From Paraburkholderia silvatlantica (GTDB lineage: Bacteria; Pseudomonadota; Gammaproteobacteria; Burkholderiales; Burkholderiaceae), in the NCBI RefSeq assembly GCF_003096715.1, contig NZ_QEOL01000022.1, positions 102,758 through 166,757 on the forward strand: a DNA stretch of 64,000 bases. The letters are read 5' to 3'. The notes under the pieces are model-generated. The model ran no database searches. It was not told the DNA's origin and saw only the letters and a list, made by a program, of their open reading frames with translations. Position numbers and translations under genes: made by a program. Positions 34,423 through 43,227 of this stretch are shown in pieces; positions within the stretch are counted from its first letter, which is position 1, and each line of letters starts with the position of its first letter.

Positions 34423-34453
34423 GTCCTGGCAGGAGTCGCCATTGCACAAGGAT

Positions 34454-36031
34454 TCATTTCTGCGTGGCCGGCGCGGGCTGGGCTGCCTGGCTCGTCGCCG
34501 TGTCGTTCCACCAGCCGCCGCCGAGCGCCTGAAACAGCGCCGCCGTGTCCGCATAGCGCGCGGCCTGCGCCTGCGCGAGATTCACGACGGTCTGCTGGTA
34601 TTGACGCTGTGCATCGAGCAGCGCCAGATAGCCGACGCCGCCGATGCGAAACTGGCCGCGCGTCAGGTCGAGCGAATCGCTGGCCGCGCGCCATGCTTGC
34701 GTCTGTGCGCTCAGGCCGGTTGCATCGTGTTCGAGCGCGCGTAACGTGTCAGCGACGTTCTGGAATGCGAGCAGCACCGTTTGGCGGTATTGCGCGTTGG
34801 CCTCGTCGAATGCCGCTTCTGCGGCGCGCTTTTGCGCGCTCAACTGGCCGCCGTGAAAGATCGGCTGCGTGATGCCTGCGCCGATGCTCCAGATCATGTC
34901 GGCATACTTAAGAAGGCCCGCGGGCGTCAGCGCTTGCGGGCCGTAACTCGCGGAAAGCGTGAGCTGCGGATACAGGTTCGCCGTCGCGACGCCGACCTGG
35001 GCGCTCGCCTGATGCAACGTGGCGTCGGCGGCGAGAATGTCGGGGCGTTGCCGCACGAGCGAAGACGGCACGCTGACGGGCAGCGTTTGCGGCAGCGTGA
35101 ACATCGAGATCCTGAACACGGGCACGTCCGTATCGCTCGGCAGCTTGCCCGCAAGGACGGCGAGCTGGTGACGCGTCTGATCGAGCGACTGACGCAACGG
35201 CGGCAATGCCGCGCGCGTCTGCGCGACCAGCGTTTCCTGCGCCAGCACCGCGGTGCGGCTCACGCCGCCCAGCTCGAGTTGCTGGCGCATGATGCGAAGC
35301 TGCGCGTCTTCGTCGTCGGCGATACGCCCGGTCGCATCGATCTGCTCCCGCAGCGAAGCTTCCTTGATGGCCGCCGTCACGATGTTCGCGGTCAACGCGA
35401 GATACGCCGCCTGCAACTGGAAGCCCTGGTAATCGACCTGCGAGCGCAGCGATTCGAGCTCGCGCCTTCCGCCCCCGAACACGTCGAGGTTGTACGACAC
35501 GTTCACGGATGCGTTATAGAGGTTCAGCAGTTCCGTGAGTTGCGGCTCGCCGAACGTGACACCGTTGAACTTCTCGCGCGTCGCATTGGCCTTCGCATCG
35601 ACGGACGGATACAGGGTGGTGCCGATTTGCGCGCGAAGATTTTCGCCGGCCTGCCTGAGCGCCGCTTGCGCCGCAGCCACGTTGGGGCTGTTGGCGAGCG
35701 CTTCGCGGATCAGCGCGTCGAGTGGCTCGCAATGAAAGAGCGTCCACCACTGGGCAGGAATGTCCTGGCCGGCCACGAACTGTTGCGGAACACCCGATGC
35801 GCCCGGCGCCGAGGCAGTTTGATCGGGCAGCGGCGTGGAAGTGAAAGTGCCGGTAGCGGGCGGCGCGGGCGTATGGTAATCCGGGCCGACCGTGCAGCCG
35901 GACAAGGCGATCAGGACAGTGATCCACGCAGCGCGCGTAACCGTCTCGCATGCTGCATCGCGGCGAGATGCACTGCGCGAATGCCAGTGCAGGCGGCTGC
36001 GGCTGAATCCGTGGTTGACGTCATCGATCAT
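34454..36031 (-). CDS. Outer-membrane efflux lipoprotein (OprM/NodT family)
   Basis: NodT-family channel of about 525 residues. The signal sequence ends in the lipobox LSGC (TVLIALSGCTVGPDYHTPAP), so the mature protein is lipid-anchored; WTLFHCEPLDALIREALANS begins the first TolC repeat and ADATLHQASAQVGVATANLYP the second. The ATG at 36031 is preceded by GGTGG; the frame is open a further 34 codons. The N-terminal leader before the signal core is unusually long (about 45 residues) and basic, so an internal start is possible. First gene of the pump operon, divergent from the Rieske flavoprotein gene. Confidence 0.92.
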   Translation of the reverse strand: MIDDVNHGFSRSRLHWHSRSASRRDAACETVTRAAWITVLIALSGCTVGPDYHTPAPPATGTFTSTPLPDQTASAPGASGVPQQFVAGQDIPAQWWTLFHCEPLDALIREALANSPNVAAAQAALRQAGENLRAQIGTTLYPSVDAKANATREKFNGVTFGEPQLTELLNLYNASVNVSYNLDVFGGGRRELESLRSQVDYQGFQLQAAYLALTANIVTAAIKEASLREQIDATGRIADDEDAQLRIMRQQLELGGVSRTAVLAQETLVAQTRAALPPLRQSLDQTRHQLAVLAGKLPSDTDVPVFRISMFTLPQTLPVSVPSSLVRQRPDILAADATLHQASAQVGVATANLYPQLTLSASYGPQALTPAGLLKYADMIWSIGAGITQPIFHGGQLSAQKRAAEAAFDEANAQYRQTVLLAFQNVADTLRALEHDATGLSAQTQAWRAASDSLDLTRGQFRIGGVGYLALLDAQRQYQQTVVNLAQAQAARYADTAALFQALGGGWWNDTATSQAAQPAPATQK

Positions 36032-36175
36032 CGATCCACCTTGTTTCACTGCGTGGAATACGAACGAAACGGCAAATGCAGAGTTTGAAATCATGCCACA
36101 GGTGCCGCTGGTCTGATCGACGTGGACTACCATTGAATTTATTCCCTTGCTGGCGGCGTGCCCACGGAGGCCGAC

Positions 36176-37702
36176 ATGAGTAGTGACGCATCGAATGAAA
36201 GCGGTCCTGATCTGGCACGAGGCGTGCCCATCGAATCTCTCGGCGAAGCGGGCCTGTTGTCAGGACATGTCGGTAACGATGCGGTGCTGATTGCACGGCT
36301 CGGTGACGAATTCTTCGCGATTGATGCTGCCTGCACCCACTACCACGGCCCGCTCGCCGAGGGGTTGATCGTCGGAGAAACGGTACGGTGTCCATGGCAT
36401 CACGCGTGCTTCAGTCTGCGCACGGGGGAAGCGGTGCGGGCGCCTGCGCTCGGCCCTGTCGGGTGCTGGGCTACGCAGATCCGGGGCGACCAGGTTGTCG
36501 TGCTGCACAAAAAAGCGCCGCCCGCGGGTTCCGTGACCCCGCCGGCCGGCGCGCCACAGAAGATCGTGATCGTGGGCGCAGGGGCTGCAGGTTTCGCGGC
36601 TGCCGAGCGTCTGCGGCGCCTCGGCTACGCGGGCGGTCTCACGATGCTGAGCGACGACGACGCGCCGCCGGTGGACCGGCCAAACCTCTCCAAAGACTAT
36701 CTGGCCGGCAGCGCGCCCGAGGCGTGGCTGCCGCTTCGCGATGACGCTTTTTACGCCGATCAACGCATCGATCTGCGGCTGAACGCCGGCGTCACTCGCC
36801 TTCACGTCGCCGCGCAGGAAGTGGAACTCGCGGATGGGAGCAAGGTGCCCTACGACCGTCTGCTTTTGGCCACGGGAGCCGAAGCGGTCCGCTTGCCGAT
36901 CCCCGGCATGGATTTGCCGCACGTGCATACCCTGCGCACATTGGCCGACAGCCGCGCCATCATCGCCCGCGCGGCCAACGCCCGGCGCGCGGTTGTGATC
37001 GGAGCCAGCTTCATCGGACTGGAAGTGGCGGCGTCGTTGCGCGCGCGCGGACTTGAAGTCCACGTCGTGGCGCCGGAGCAGCGCCCGATGGAACGTGTGC
37101 TGGGGCCGCAGATGGGCGAATTCGTACAGCGGCTGCACGAAGAACACGGCGTCGTCTTTCACCTGGGAAACACCGCCAGCGCGATCGATACGCAGCAGGT
37201 ATCGCTCAAGGCGGGCGGCAACCTGGAAGCCGATCTGGTGGTGGTCGGCGTCGGCGTGCGGCCGCGACTGGCACTGGCCGAGCAGGCCGGCCTCGCAATC
37301 GACCGCGGCGTGGTGGTCGATGCCGGCTTGCAGACGAGCGCGCCAGGCGTGTTCGCTGCCGGCGACATCGCTCGCTGGCCCGATCCGCACAGCGGCACGG
37401 CAATCCGCGTGGAGCACTGGGTCGTCGCGGAGCGCCAGGGACAAACGGCGGCAATGAACCTGATTGGCGGACGTGAGAAGTTCGACGCCGTGCCATTCTT
37501 CTGGAGCCAGCATTACGATGTCCCGATCAACTACCTCGGGCACGCACAGAACTGGGACGAGATATCCGTTGACGGCGATATTGCAGGACGCGACTGTTTC
37601 CTGCGCTACAAGCGAGACGGCCGCGTCGTCGCCGTAGCCTCCATCTATCGCGATGCAGAAAATCTGCGGGCAGAAGTCGAAATGGAGCGCGACCGACATT
37701 GA
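36176..37702 (+). CDS. Rieske [2Fe-2S] and FAD/NAD(P)H oxidoreductase fusion (AIF-like)
   Basis: A 508-residue protein with an N-terminal Rieske domain (ACTHYHGPLAEG with C53/H55, and RCPWHHACFS with C72/H75) joined to a pyridine-nucleotide disulphide-type reductase domain: FAD loop KIVIVGAGAAGFAAAERLRR, NAD loop AVVIGASFIGLEVAASLRAR and the second FAD motif PGVFAAGDIARWPDP. It resembles mitochondrial AIFL and bacterial ferredoxin/rubredoxin reductases, and probably passes electrons from NAD(P)H via FAD to an iron-sulphur acceptor. GGAGG precedes the ATG at 36176. It is divergent from the RND operon by 144 bp. Confidence 0.94.
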   Translation: MSSDASNESGPDLARGVPIESLGEAGLLSGHVGNDAVLIARLGDEFFAIDAACTHYHGPLAEGLIVGETVRCPWHHACFSLRTGEAVRAPALGPVGCWATQIRGDQVVVLHKKAPPAGSVTPPAGAPQKIVIVGAGAAGFAAAERLRRLGYAGGLTMLSDDDAPPVDRPNLSKDYLAGSAPEAWLPLRDDAFYADQRIDLRLNAGVTRLHVAAQEVELADGSKVPYDRLLLATGAEAVRLPIPGMDLPHVHTLRTLADSRAIIARAANARRAVVIGASFIGLEVAASLRARGLEVHVVAPEQRPMERVLGPQMGEFVQRLHEEHGVVFHLGNTASAIDTQQVSLKAGGNLEADLVVVGVGVRPRLALAEQAGLAIDRGVVVDAGLQTSAPGVFAAGDIARWPDPHSGTAIRVEHWVVAERQGQTAAMNLIGGREKFDAVPFFWSQHYDVPINYLGHAQNWDEISVDGDIAGRDCFLRYKRDGRVVAVASIYRDAENLRAEVEMERDRH

Positions 37703-37729
37703 CAGCGTCGCGTCACGAAGAATCGTCGA

Positions 37730-38056
37730 CTAGTCGAGTTTCATGATGCCCATGTGCATCGCGGTGTCGGCACACATGACGACCAGCTCGTCGTGCGAAA
37801 CACCCTCGGTCAACCGATGATTCAGCACCTCGTCGAATGTCCCGGCGCACTCCGAGACCGCGCTCATCGCGTCTCCTTCTGTCCGGTTGTAGGCGCCAGC
37901 GAGCAGCCATCGCGCCCGGCATTTTGCGGCGTCTATCGTTTCCTGAACGGAAGCGTCAGGGTCTGCTGCGCGACATTCGGGAATCGCTACAGGCTGGAAT
38001 GCTTGCGACAAGGCGGGGATGAGGAAGGCAGCGGCAACGAGGTATCGACGGCACAT
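37730..38056 (-). CDS. Small secreted protein of unknown function
   Basis: A 108-residue protein with a signal peptide (CRRYLVAAAFLIPALSQAF). The mature part has four cysteines (PECRAAD, AAKCRARWLLAGAY, SECAGTFD, VVMCADTAMHMG) that may form two disulphides. AAAGGAG precedes the ATG at 38056; the in-frame ATG at 38254 lies far upstream without support. Family not recognised; it converges with the Rieske flavoprotein gene. Confidence 0.75.
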   Translation of the reverse strand: MCRRYLVAAAFLIPALSQAFQPVAIPECRAADPDASVQETIDAAKCRARWLLAGAYNRTEGDAMSAVSECAGTFDEVLNHRLTEGVSHDELVVMCADTAMHMGIMKLD

Positions 38057-38431
38057 GGCAGCTCCTTTCTTGAGGATCTTCTTACCGCCGTTGATTCGCG
38101 ACGATGAGTCAATCGACAATCTATCACTTCTGCCAGCGTCGGTGGGTGTGCCAGCCGTCACGGCCCATGGAATGACGAATACGAATACAACGCATTCCAT
38201 TCCGGTAAGCACGGCTGCAATCGCCCGGTTCGCCTGGGTACCGTCATATGGCAACCCGTCACCCGACGCCCGCGCGTGGGCATCGGGTTTCGCAAGATGC
38301 TGGACATCGAAGGCTATTAGCCGTTTGATGAAAAGAATGATCCAGACTCACCGTTTCTCAACTTCCGGCTGCAGCATTTGATTACGCGCGTCCATGCAGA
38401 ACGTCGAACCACAATTCAGGTTTTCTATCAG
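38057..38431. other. Intergenic region, nothing supported
   Basis: This 375-bp stretch between two small minus-strand genes holds no convincing ORF, repeat or terminator. Confidence 0.45.
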
Positions 38432-38638
38432 TCACCTTTTCCCGGTTTCCGACATGGGCTCGCCGCACGTCTTGCACCGATAGCATGCGTACCCGTGCGA
38501 GTCCGTACCGTTGCCCATCAGTCCGGTCGTGCGAATCGATTCCCACTGGGACAAGTCCTCTTGATCGTCTTCGCACGCCACCTCTTCGCCTTCGTGTCCG
38601 TTGATGCACACGAAGTATCGCCGTACCAACGTCGTCAT
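38432..38638 (-). CDS. Small cysteine-rich (zinc-ribbon-like) protein
   Basis: A 68-residue protein beginning MTTLVRRYFVCINGHEGEEV and ending YACYRCKTCGEPMSETGKR. The C-terminal C-x2-C-x2-C arrangement with an N-terminal C-x3-H suggests a zinc site. AGGAGG lies eight bases before the ATG at 38638, so I use that start rather than the one 24 codons upstream. Function unknown. Confidence 0.6.
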   Translation of the reverse strand: MTTLVRRYFVCINGHEGEEVACEDDQEDLSQWESIRTTGLMGNGTDSHGYACYRCKTCGEPMSETGKR

Positions 38639-38710
38639 CGCTGCCCTCCTGCGGCTCAGGGTTACTGCGAAGCGGCGCTTCAGCCGCATAAGCCGGCCCT
38701 GGAGGCCCAC

Positions 38711-39036
38711 TCGTGCAGGTTCGAACTCCTGAAGAGTCCTCGCCTGCGCGATCCGCTCCGTAATACGCTATCCAGTGAATTCGGGCGATGCTACAGGGAA
38801 GTATGGTCGGTCCATATCCGTTTCTCAACCTCGGCCGCCTGACTCCTCGCCTTCCAGAAAAATAGGCGCGTGAGGGCTGGCTTTTGCCGGCCGCGCGCCG
38901 GCCGGCCATCGGCATCATCCTGATTCCGGCTTGCATAATCCGGCTATCCTGACATTCTTTGCTCCTCAACCGGAACCCCGTTGCGACAGTATGGTGCACT
39001 GCATCAAGGCGAGTCCGCCTGGATCGACACGATGAC
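38711..39036. other. Intergenic region, nothing supported
   Basis: This 326-bp stretch precedes the glycosyltransferase gene. A GC-rich self-complementary stretch (GCCGGCC-type words, about 38889-38912) may form a hairpin, without a T run. Confidence 0.4.
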
Positions 39037-40227
39037 ATGGTCAAGCGAGAAAAACGAATTCTGCTGCTGAGCGTCAGTGCGGGCGCCGGTCACACCCGGG
39101 CCGCCGAGGCCCTGCTTGCCTTCGCCCAGACGCATCCCGCAGGCGTCGTGGCAGCGCACCTCGACGTCATGGATTACGTGCCGGCCACCTTTCGCAAGCT
39201 CTATACGGATCTTTATATCGAAGTCGTAACCAGCCAACCCGCGTTATGGGGCTATCTCTACCGCAAGACGGACGCAGCCGATCCTGCCTCGCTGCCGCAG
39301 AAAGTCCGGCGCGCCGTGGAGCGGCTGAACTGCAGGGCGCTGTTGGCCGAAATTGCGCGGTATGAGCCCGATGCCATTATCTGCACGCATTTCCTGCCCG
39401 CGGAGCTTTTGTCGCGCGAAATTCGTCACGGTCGGGTTCAGGCGCCGGTGTGGGTGCAGGTCACCGACTTCGATCTGCACAGCATGTGGGTCGTGCCCGG
39501 CATGAGCGGCTACTTTGCCGCGAGCGACGAAATCGCGTGGCGCCTGCGCATGCGCGGCGTGCCCGCCGGGTCGGTGAACGTGAGCGGCATCCCGATCATG
39601 CCCGCATTCGGTCAGCCACTCGAGCGTGTGTCGTGTGCTGCAGAATTCGGCCTCGACCCGAAGCGTCTGACGTTCCTCATGATGTCGGGCGGCGCCGGCC
39701 TCGCAGGTCTCGAAACGTTGGCGGCCCGGCTGCTGGAAATGGACGCCGATTTCCAGCTCATCGCACTGGCGGGTCGCAACGAGGCAATGCTCGCGTCGCT
39801 TCAGGCGCTGGCGGCGCAGTATCCCGGGCGCCTGTTCCCGCAAGGCTTTACACATCGGGTCGAGCGTCTGATGGCGTGCGCGGATCTTGCCGTTACCAAG
39901 CCGGGCGGGCTCACGACTTCCGAGTGCCTCGCGATGCATTTGCCCATGATCGTCACGTCGCCGATACCGGGGCAGGAAGAACGCAACGCCGATTATTTGC
40001 TCGAACAGGGCGTGGCGCTGAAGGCAGTCGATATCGGCGCACTGCTCTACCGGATACGCGTGCTGCTGGACGAGCCAACACGTCTTGCCGGCATGCGCCA
40101 GCGCATTGCCCCGCTTGGGCGGCCACTCGCAGGGCGGGTCGTGCTGGACCGTGTGCTCGACTCGCTTTCCTGCGGTTCGCCGGGCGGCGCAAGCGCAGCC
40201 GGTTCTGGCACCCGGACGTCCACGTGA
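39037..40227 (+). CDS. MGDG-synthase/UgtP-type glycosyltransferase (GT28 fold)
   Basis: A 396-residue membrane-associated glycosyltransferase. The N-terminal domain (ILLLSVSAGAGHTRAAEALL, then LDVMDYVPATFRKLYTDLYI) is the MGDG-synthase acceptor domain; the GT28 C-terminal half has MMSGGAGLAGLETLAARLLE and the nucleotide-sugar site LAVTKPGGLTTSECLAMHLP with SPIPGQEERNADYL. Relatives transfer glucose or galactose to diacylglycerol, so it may make glycolipids, for instance when phosphate is scarce. The ATG at 39037 precedes the homology directly. Its stop overlaps the GTG start of the next gene. Confidence 0.92.
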   Translation: MVKREKRILLLSVSAGAGHTRAAEALLAFAQTHPAGVVAAHLDVMDYVPATFRKLYTDLYIEVVTSQPALWGYLYRKTDAADPASLPQKVRRAVERLNCRALLAEIARYEPDAIICTHFLPAELLSREIRHGRVQAPVWVQVTDFDLHSMWVVPGMSGYFAASDEIAWRLRMRGVPAGSVNVSGIPIMPAFGQPLERVSCAAEFGLDPKRLTFLMMSGGAGLAGLETLAARLLEMDADFQLIALAGRNEAMLASLQALAAQYPGRLFPQGFTHRVERLMACADLAVTKPGGLTTSECLAMHLPMIVTSPIPGQEERNADYLLEQGVALKAVDIGALLYRIRVLLDEPTRLAGMRQRIAPLGRPLAGRVVLDRVLDSLSCGSPGGASAAGSGTRTST

Positions 40228-40703
40228 GCCGCGCCGGTTTCAACCCGGACCTGCGTCTGGCAGCGCTGATTGCGTGGGTCCTGCTGCTGGGCTTCTTCTT
40301 CGCCAACGTCGAAATCCAGATCGAAGGTAGCGCGGGCTGGGCGGCCAACCTGCCGACGTGGCGAATCGAACATCACCGGCTGCTGGATATCTTCTGGGGC
40401 GGCCGCCCAATGACGGGGTATCACGCCTGGGTCTTCCCCTTCATGGCGCTGTTTTTCCACCTGCCCCCGCTCTTCAACTGGCAGTGGTCGTGGCGCACCG
40501 AGGCGCGCATCGTCGCCTGCATCATCCTGTTCTGGCTGACTGAAGACTTTCTCTGGTTTGTGCTCAATCCTGCTTACGGTCTCGCGCGTTTTACACCGGC
40601 CCATGTGCCGTGGCATATCCACTGGTTCTGGTTCGCGCCCACCGACTACTGGACCATGAGCGCAGCTGCAGCCGTGCTTTTTTTCGTTTCGCGTGTACGC
40701 TGA
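40224..40703 (+). CDS. Small integral membrane protein coupled to the glycosyltransferase
   Basis: A 159-residue protein with four predicted spans (LAALIAWVLLLGFFFANVEI, WVFPFMALFFHLPPLF, ARIVACIILFWLTEDFLWFVL in part, YWTMSAAAAVLFFVS) and aromatic loops such as HVPWHIHWFWFAPTDYW. The likely start is the GTG at 40224, which overlaps the TGA of the glycosyltransferase (GTGA), a sign of coupling; a single long frame upstream is a shadow of that gene. Family not recognised; it may help acceptor lipid handling. Confidence 0.8.
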   Translation: MSRAGFNPDLRLAALIAWVLLLGFFFANVEIQIEGSAGWAANLPTWRIEHHRLLDIFWGGRPMTGYHAWVFPFMALFFHLPPLFNWQWSWRTEARIVACIILFWLTEDFLWFVLNPAYGLARFTPAHVPWHIHWFWFAPTDYWTMSAAAAVLFFVSRVR

Positions 40704-40865
40704 TTTTCCCATCGCTGAACGACGGCATTGCCTGGATCTCCATGACCGGGACGCCACGATCACGTATGTGACGAACCACCTCGGGCCAAACCTCGCGAGG
40801 GTAATCCTCGTAGCGGGCGATGAATTCGGGATCGACTTTCAAATCCAGTGCAAAACAGTGGCGCA

Positions 40866-41999
40866 TCAGAGAAGTCCATGCCTCGTCAGCAAGCGACGCA
40901 AGCGCGGCTGAGCGTTGCGCATCGACAAAGCGTTCGCGAGTTCGATCAGCGGCAGTATCCGCCTTTTGACCTTCGCTACGTGGTTTTGCGCGATGTCTGC
41001 AATTCGATGATCGAGATACGGGTTGCAGAACCGGTCGCGCACGCTGCTCAGGTAGTCCTCGGCTTGGGCACCCATGTTCGTCGCCCCGAAGACAGGCATG
41101 ACCTCTTCTCGCCATACGGTTTCGATTTCATCACGCATAGGCGGATCATTCATTGCATCGAGCACTGTTTCGGACAGCGGTCGCTGTTCGATAAGCCACT
41201 GCTCCGCCAGCCAACTGTGACCAAGATTGAGAAAAAACAGTTTCAACCTTTCGTGGCTGCGCAAGTCGCCCGTCAGAACAATGTTCTCGTGCATGCACGG
41301 CAATTCCATTCCCGCACGTCGTTCGACAGCCCATAATGCATATGGCTCAGCCACCGCGCCCACAGGATCAATCGGTTCGGATACGATCCGGTCAACGAGT
41401 GAGTTCACCCAGACACATCTTTCACGTACGAAGTCGATGAAGGGCTCGGGCAATGACCATTGCGTTGCCAGACCGAGCACGATCTCGCGCAGGGTATCGC
41501 CGTTGTTCTCCACTAATTCGCACGGGAAAATCGACACGCCGTCGCCGGGGCGTTCTTGCCAACGCGAGTGAAGCAAGGCGAGCAGTTTCGCGGGATAGCT
41601 GCGAGGCACGGCCCCGCCATTCGAAAGCAGATCGGGCGAATCTCGCTCGTCGAGGCGGTAGCCCGTGTCGCCCGTGTTCGACACGATGACGCGCACGTCT
41701 TCGATCGCCGCGCGGCGAACCGTCGTCCAGTCGCGATCGGCAATCCACGCGGAGCGAATGCCGCCGCAGACGACGACCTTGTCCACCACCGCGCCATGTT
41801 CCCTCCCCCGGATCCGCACAGGATAGCCGCCAGGCCGCGACAGCGCAGCGACACGCGCATGACTGACGGGATTGCCGGTGGTCTGCACGACGCTGATACC
41901 GCCAATGGCATCGCCGCGCTCCAGTGCTTGCGACACAAATAGCGCGACATGTGCCAGGAGAAATCGGCTCGTGCCAAACTGAAGTATGGGTTCACTCAT
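40866..41999 (-). CDS. Mannitol dehydrogenase family oxidoreductase (tagaturonate/fructuronate reductase-like)
   Basis: A 377-residue polyol dehydrogenase of the long-chain mannitol dehydrogenase family: ILQFGTSRFLLAHVALFVSQ at the N-terminal Rossmann fold, VIVSNTGDTGY, FPCELVENNGDTLREIV, WVNSLVDRIVSEP and the catalytic region LKLFFLNLGHSWLAEQWLIE. UxaB and UxuB reduce D-tagaturonate or D-fructuronate with NADH. The start MSEPILQF at 41999 is well supported by homology; the frame extends 151 codons upstream as a shadow of the zinc dehydrogenase gene. It lies 32 bp after that gene and is last in the sugar-acid operon. Confidence 0.9.
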   Translation of the reverse strand: MSEPILQFGTSRFLLAHVALFVSQALERGDAIGGISVVQTTGNPVSHARVAALSRPGGYPVRIRGREHGAVVDKVVVCGGIRSAWIADRDWTTVRRAAIEDVRVIVSNTGDTGYRLDERDSPDLLSNGGAVPRSYPAKLLALLHSRWQERPGDGVSIFPCELVENNGDTLREIVLGLATQWSLPEPFIDFVRERCVWVNSLVDRIVSEPIDPVGAVAEPYALWAVERRAGMELPCMHENIVLTGDLRSHERLKLFFLNLGHSWLAEQWLIEQRPLSETVLDAMNDPPMRDEIETVWREEVMPVFGATNMGAQAEDYLSSVRDRFCNPYLDHRIADIAQNHVAKVKRRILPLIELANALSMRNAQPRLRRLLTRHGLL

Positions 42000-42031
42000 G
42001 CTGCCTGTCCCGAACATTGCATGGCACTCGC

Positions 42032-43042
42032 TCAGCACTCGACCAACGCTTTCACCACGGTCTGCCCGGTCTCGAGCAAACGCGGAAACGCCTCCGGAAC
42101 ATCGGCAAGCCGCATTCGGTGCGTGTTCAGGGCTTGATCCGGAATGCGCCCCGCACGCATGGCTTCCAGCACGGCCTCGAAGTCGGCGGCGGTGGCATTC
42201 CGGCTGGCGAGCAAGGTCGTCTCCCGCTTGTGAAACTCCGGATCGGAGAACGTCACCTGCCCCGGCACAATCGAGATCAGCGTGTATTTGCCGCCGTGGG
42301 CCACGAATCCGAATCCGCGGTTCATTGCATCGATATTGCCTGTCGCGTCGAAGACGACATCGAAAAATTCGTTGTTCGTCAGCGATGCAAGTTGTTCGGT
42401 GTCCGTTGGGCCGACAGCGACGGCAGCGTCTACATTCAATTGAGCCTTGCAAAATTCCAGACGATCAGCGCGCGTATCGAGGCAAGTCACATTGGCGCCT
42501 CGCAGTTTCGCAAAGATCATCGCGGCCATGCCGATCGGACCGGCCCCGGCCACCAGCACGCGTTGACCGGCCGATACCTCCGCCCGTCGCACCGCGTGCG
42601 CCCCGATCGCCAGAAATTCGAGCATCGCGGCCTGATCGAGCGTGACGCCTTCGGCCTGATGAACGAACTGCGCAGGTACGCTGAGGTACTCGGCAAGTGC
42701 GCCATCTCGATGCACACCCAACACCTGGATGTCGACGCAACAGTTGGTCTTACCTTGCCGACACGCAACACAATGCCCGCACGACAGATACGGCATGACG
42801 TAGACGCCGTCGCCGGAGGCGAATCCCGAGTCGGGTTCCGCCTCGACTACCACACCGGAAAATTCATGTCCCATCACGCGCGGGTACTGCAGATAAGGCT
42901 GATTGCCCGTGAAAATGTGCAGGTCGGTACCGCAGATTCCAACGCGGGACACGCGCAGCAGTACCTCGCCGGCTCCTCGAACGGGCGCGTCGGAGTGCTG
43001 CGCACGCAGTACTCCCGGAGATTCGCAAATCACGCTAAGCAT
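42032..43042 (-). CDS. Zinc-dependent alcohol dehydrogenase (L-gulonate/L-galactonate 5-dehydrogenase-like)
   Basis: A 336-residue zinc MDR enzyme: catalytic zinc ligands in RVGICGTDLHIF and MGHEFSGVV, structural zinc cysteines in CGHCVACRQGKTNCC, and the NAD loop VLVAGAGPIGMAAMIFAKLR followed by CLDTRADR, acid-terminated for NAD. RspB and LgoD in E. coli oxidise L-gulonate or L-galactonate to the keto acids that the next enzyme reduces; the pairing with a mannitol-dehydrogenase-family enzyme here repeats that logic. It lies 185 bp downstream of the binding-protein gene on the same strand. Confidence 0.9.
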   Translation of the reverse strand: MLSVICESPGVLRAQHSDAPVRGAGEVLLRVSRVGICGTDLHIFTGNQPYLQYPRVMGHEFSGVVVEAEPDSGFASGDGVYVMPYLSCGHCVACRQGKTNCCVDIQVLGVHRDGALAEYLSVPAQFVHQAEGVTLDQAAMLEFLAIGAHAVRRAEVSAGQRVLVAGAGPIGMAAMIFAKLRGANVTCLDTRADRLEFCKAQLNVDAAVAVGPTDTEQLASLTNNEFFDVVFDATGNIDAMNRGFGFVAHGGKYTLISIVPGQVTFSDPEFHKRETTLLASRNATAADFEAVLEAMRAGRIPDQALNTHRMRLADVPEAFPRLLETGQTVVKALVEC

Positions 43043-43227
43043 AGGGATGTCCTCTTGATCAACTCATCATGCGCAGCGAAGAAGCTCGCCTACGCGATAA
43101 AACCTGCCTGCGTTGCCGCCGGAAACCTCGGGGACCGCCTCGGTTGCCAGTAGCGCTGGTGCGCATCGATACGCAGCGTCATGCTTGCCCCTCTGGAACA
43201 GGTGCATTGGCGGCAACATCGGCATCG

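Noticed and set aside
36260..37699. 479-codon minus-strand open frame antisense to the Rieske flavoprotein gene
   Set aside because: No family sequence; the real gene has all cofactor motifs.
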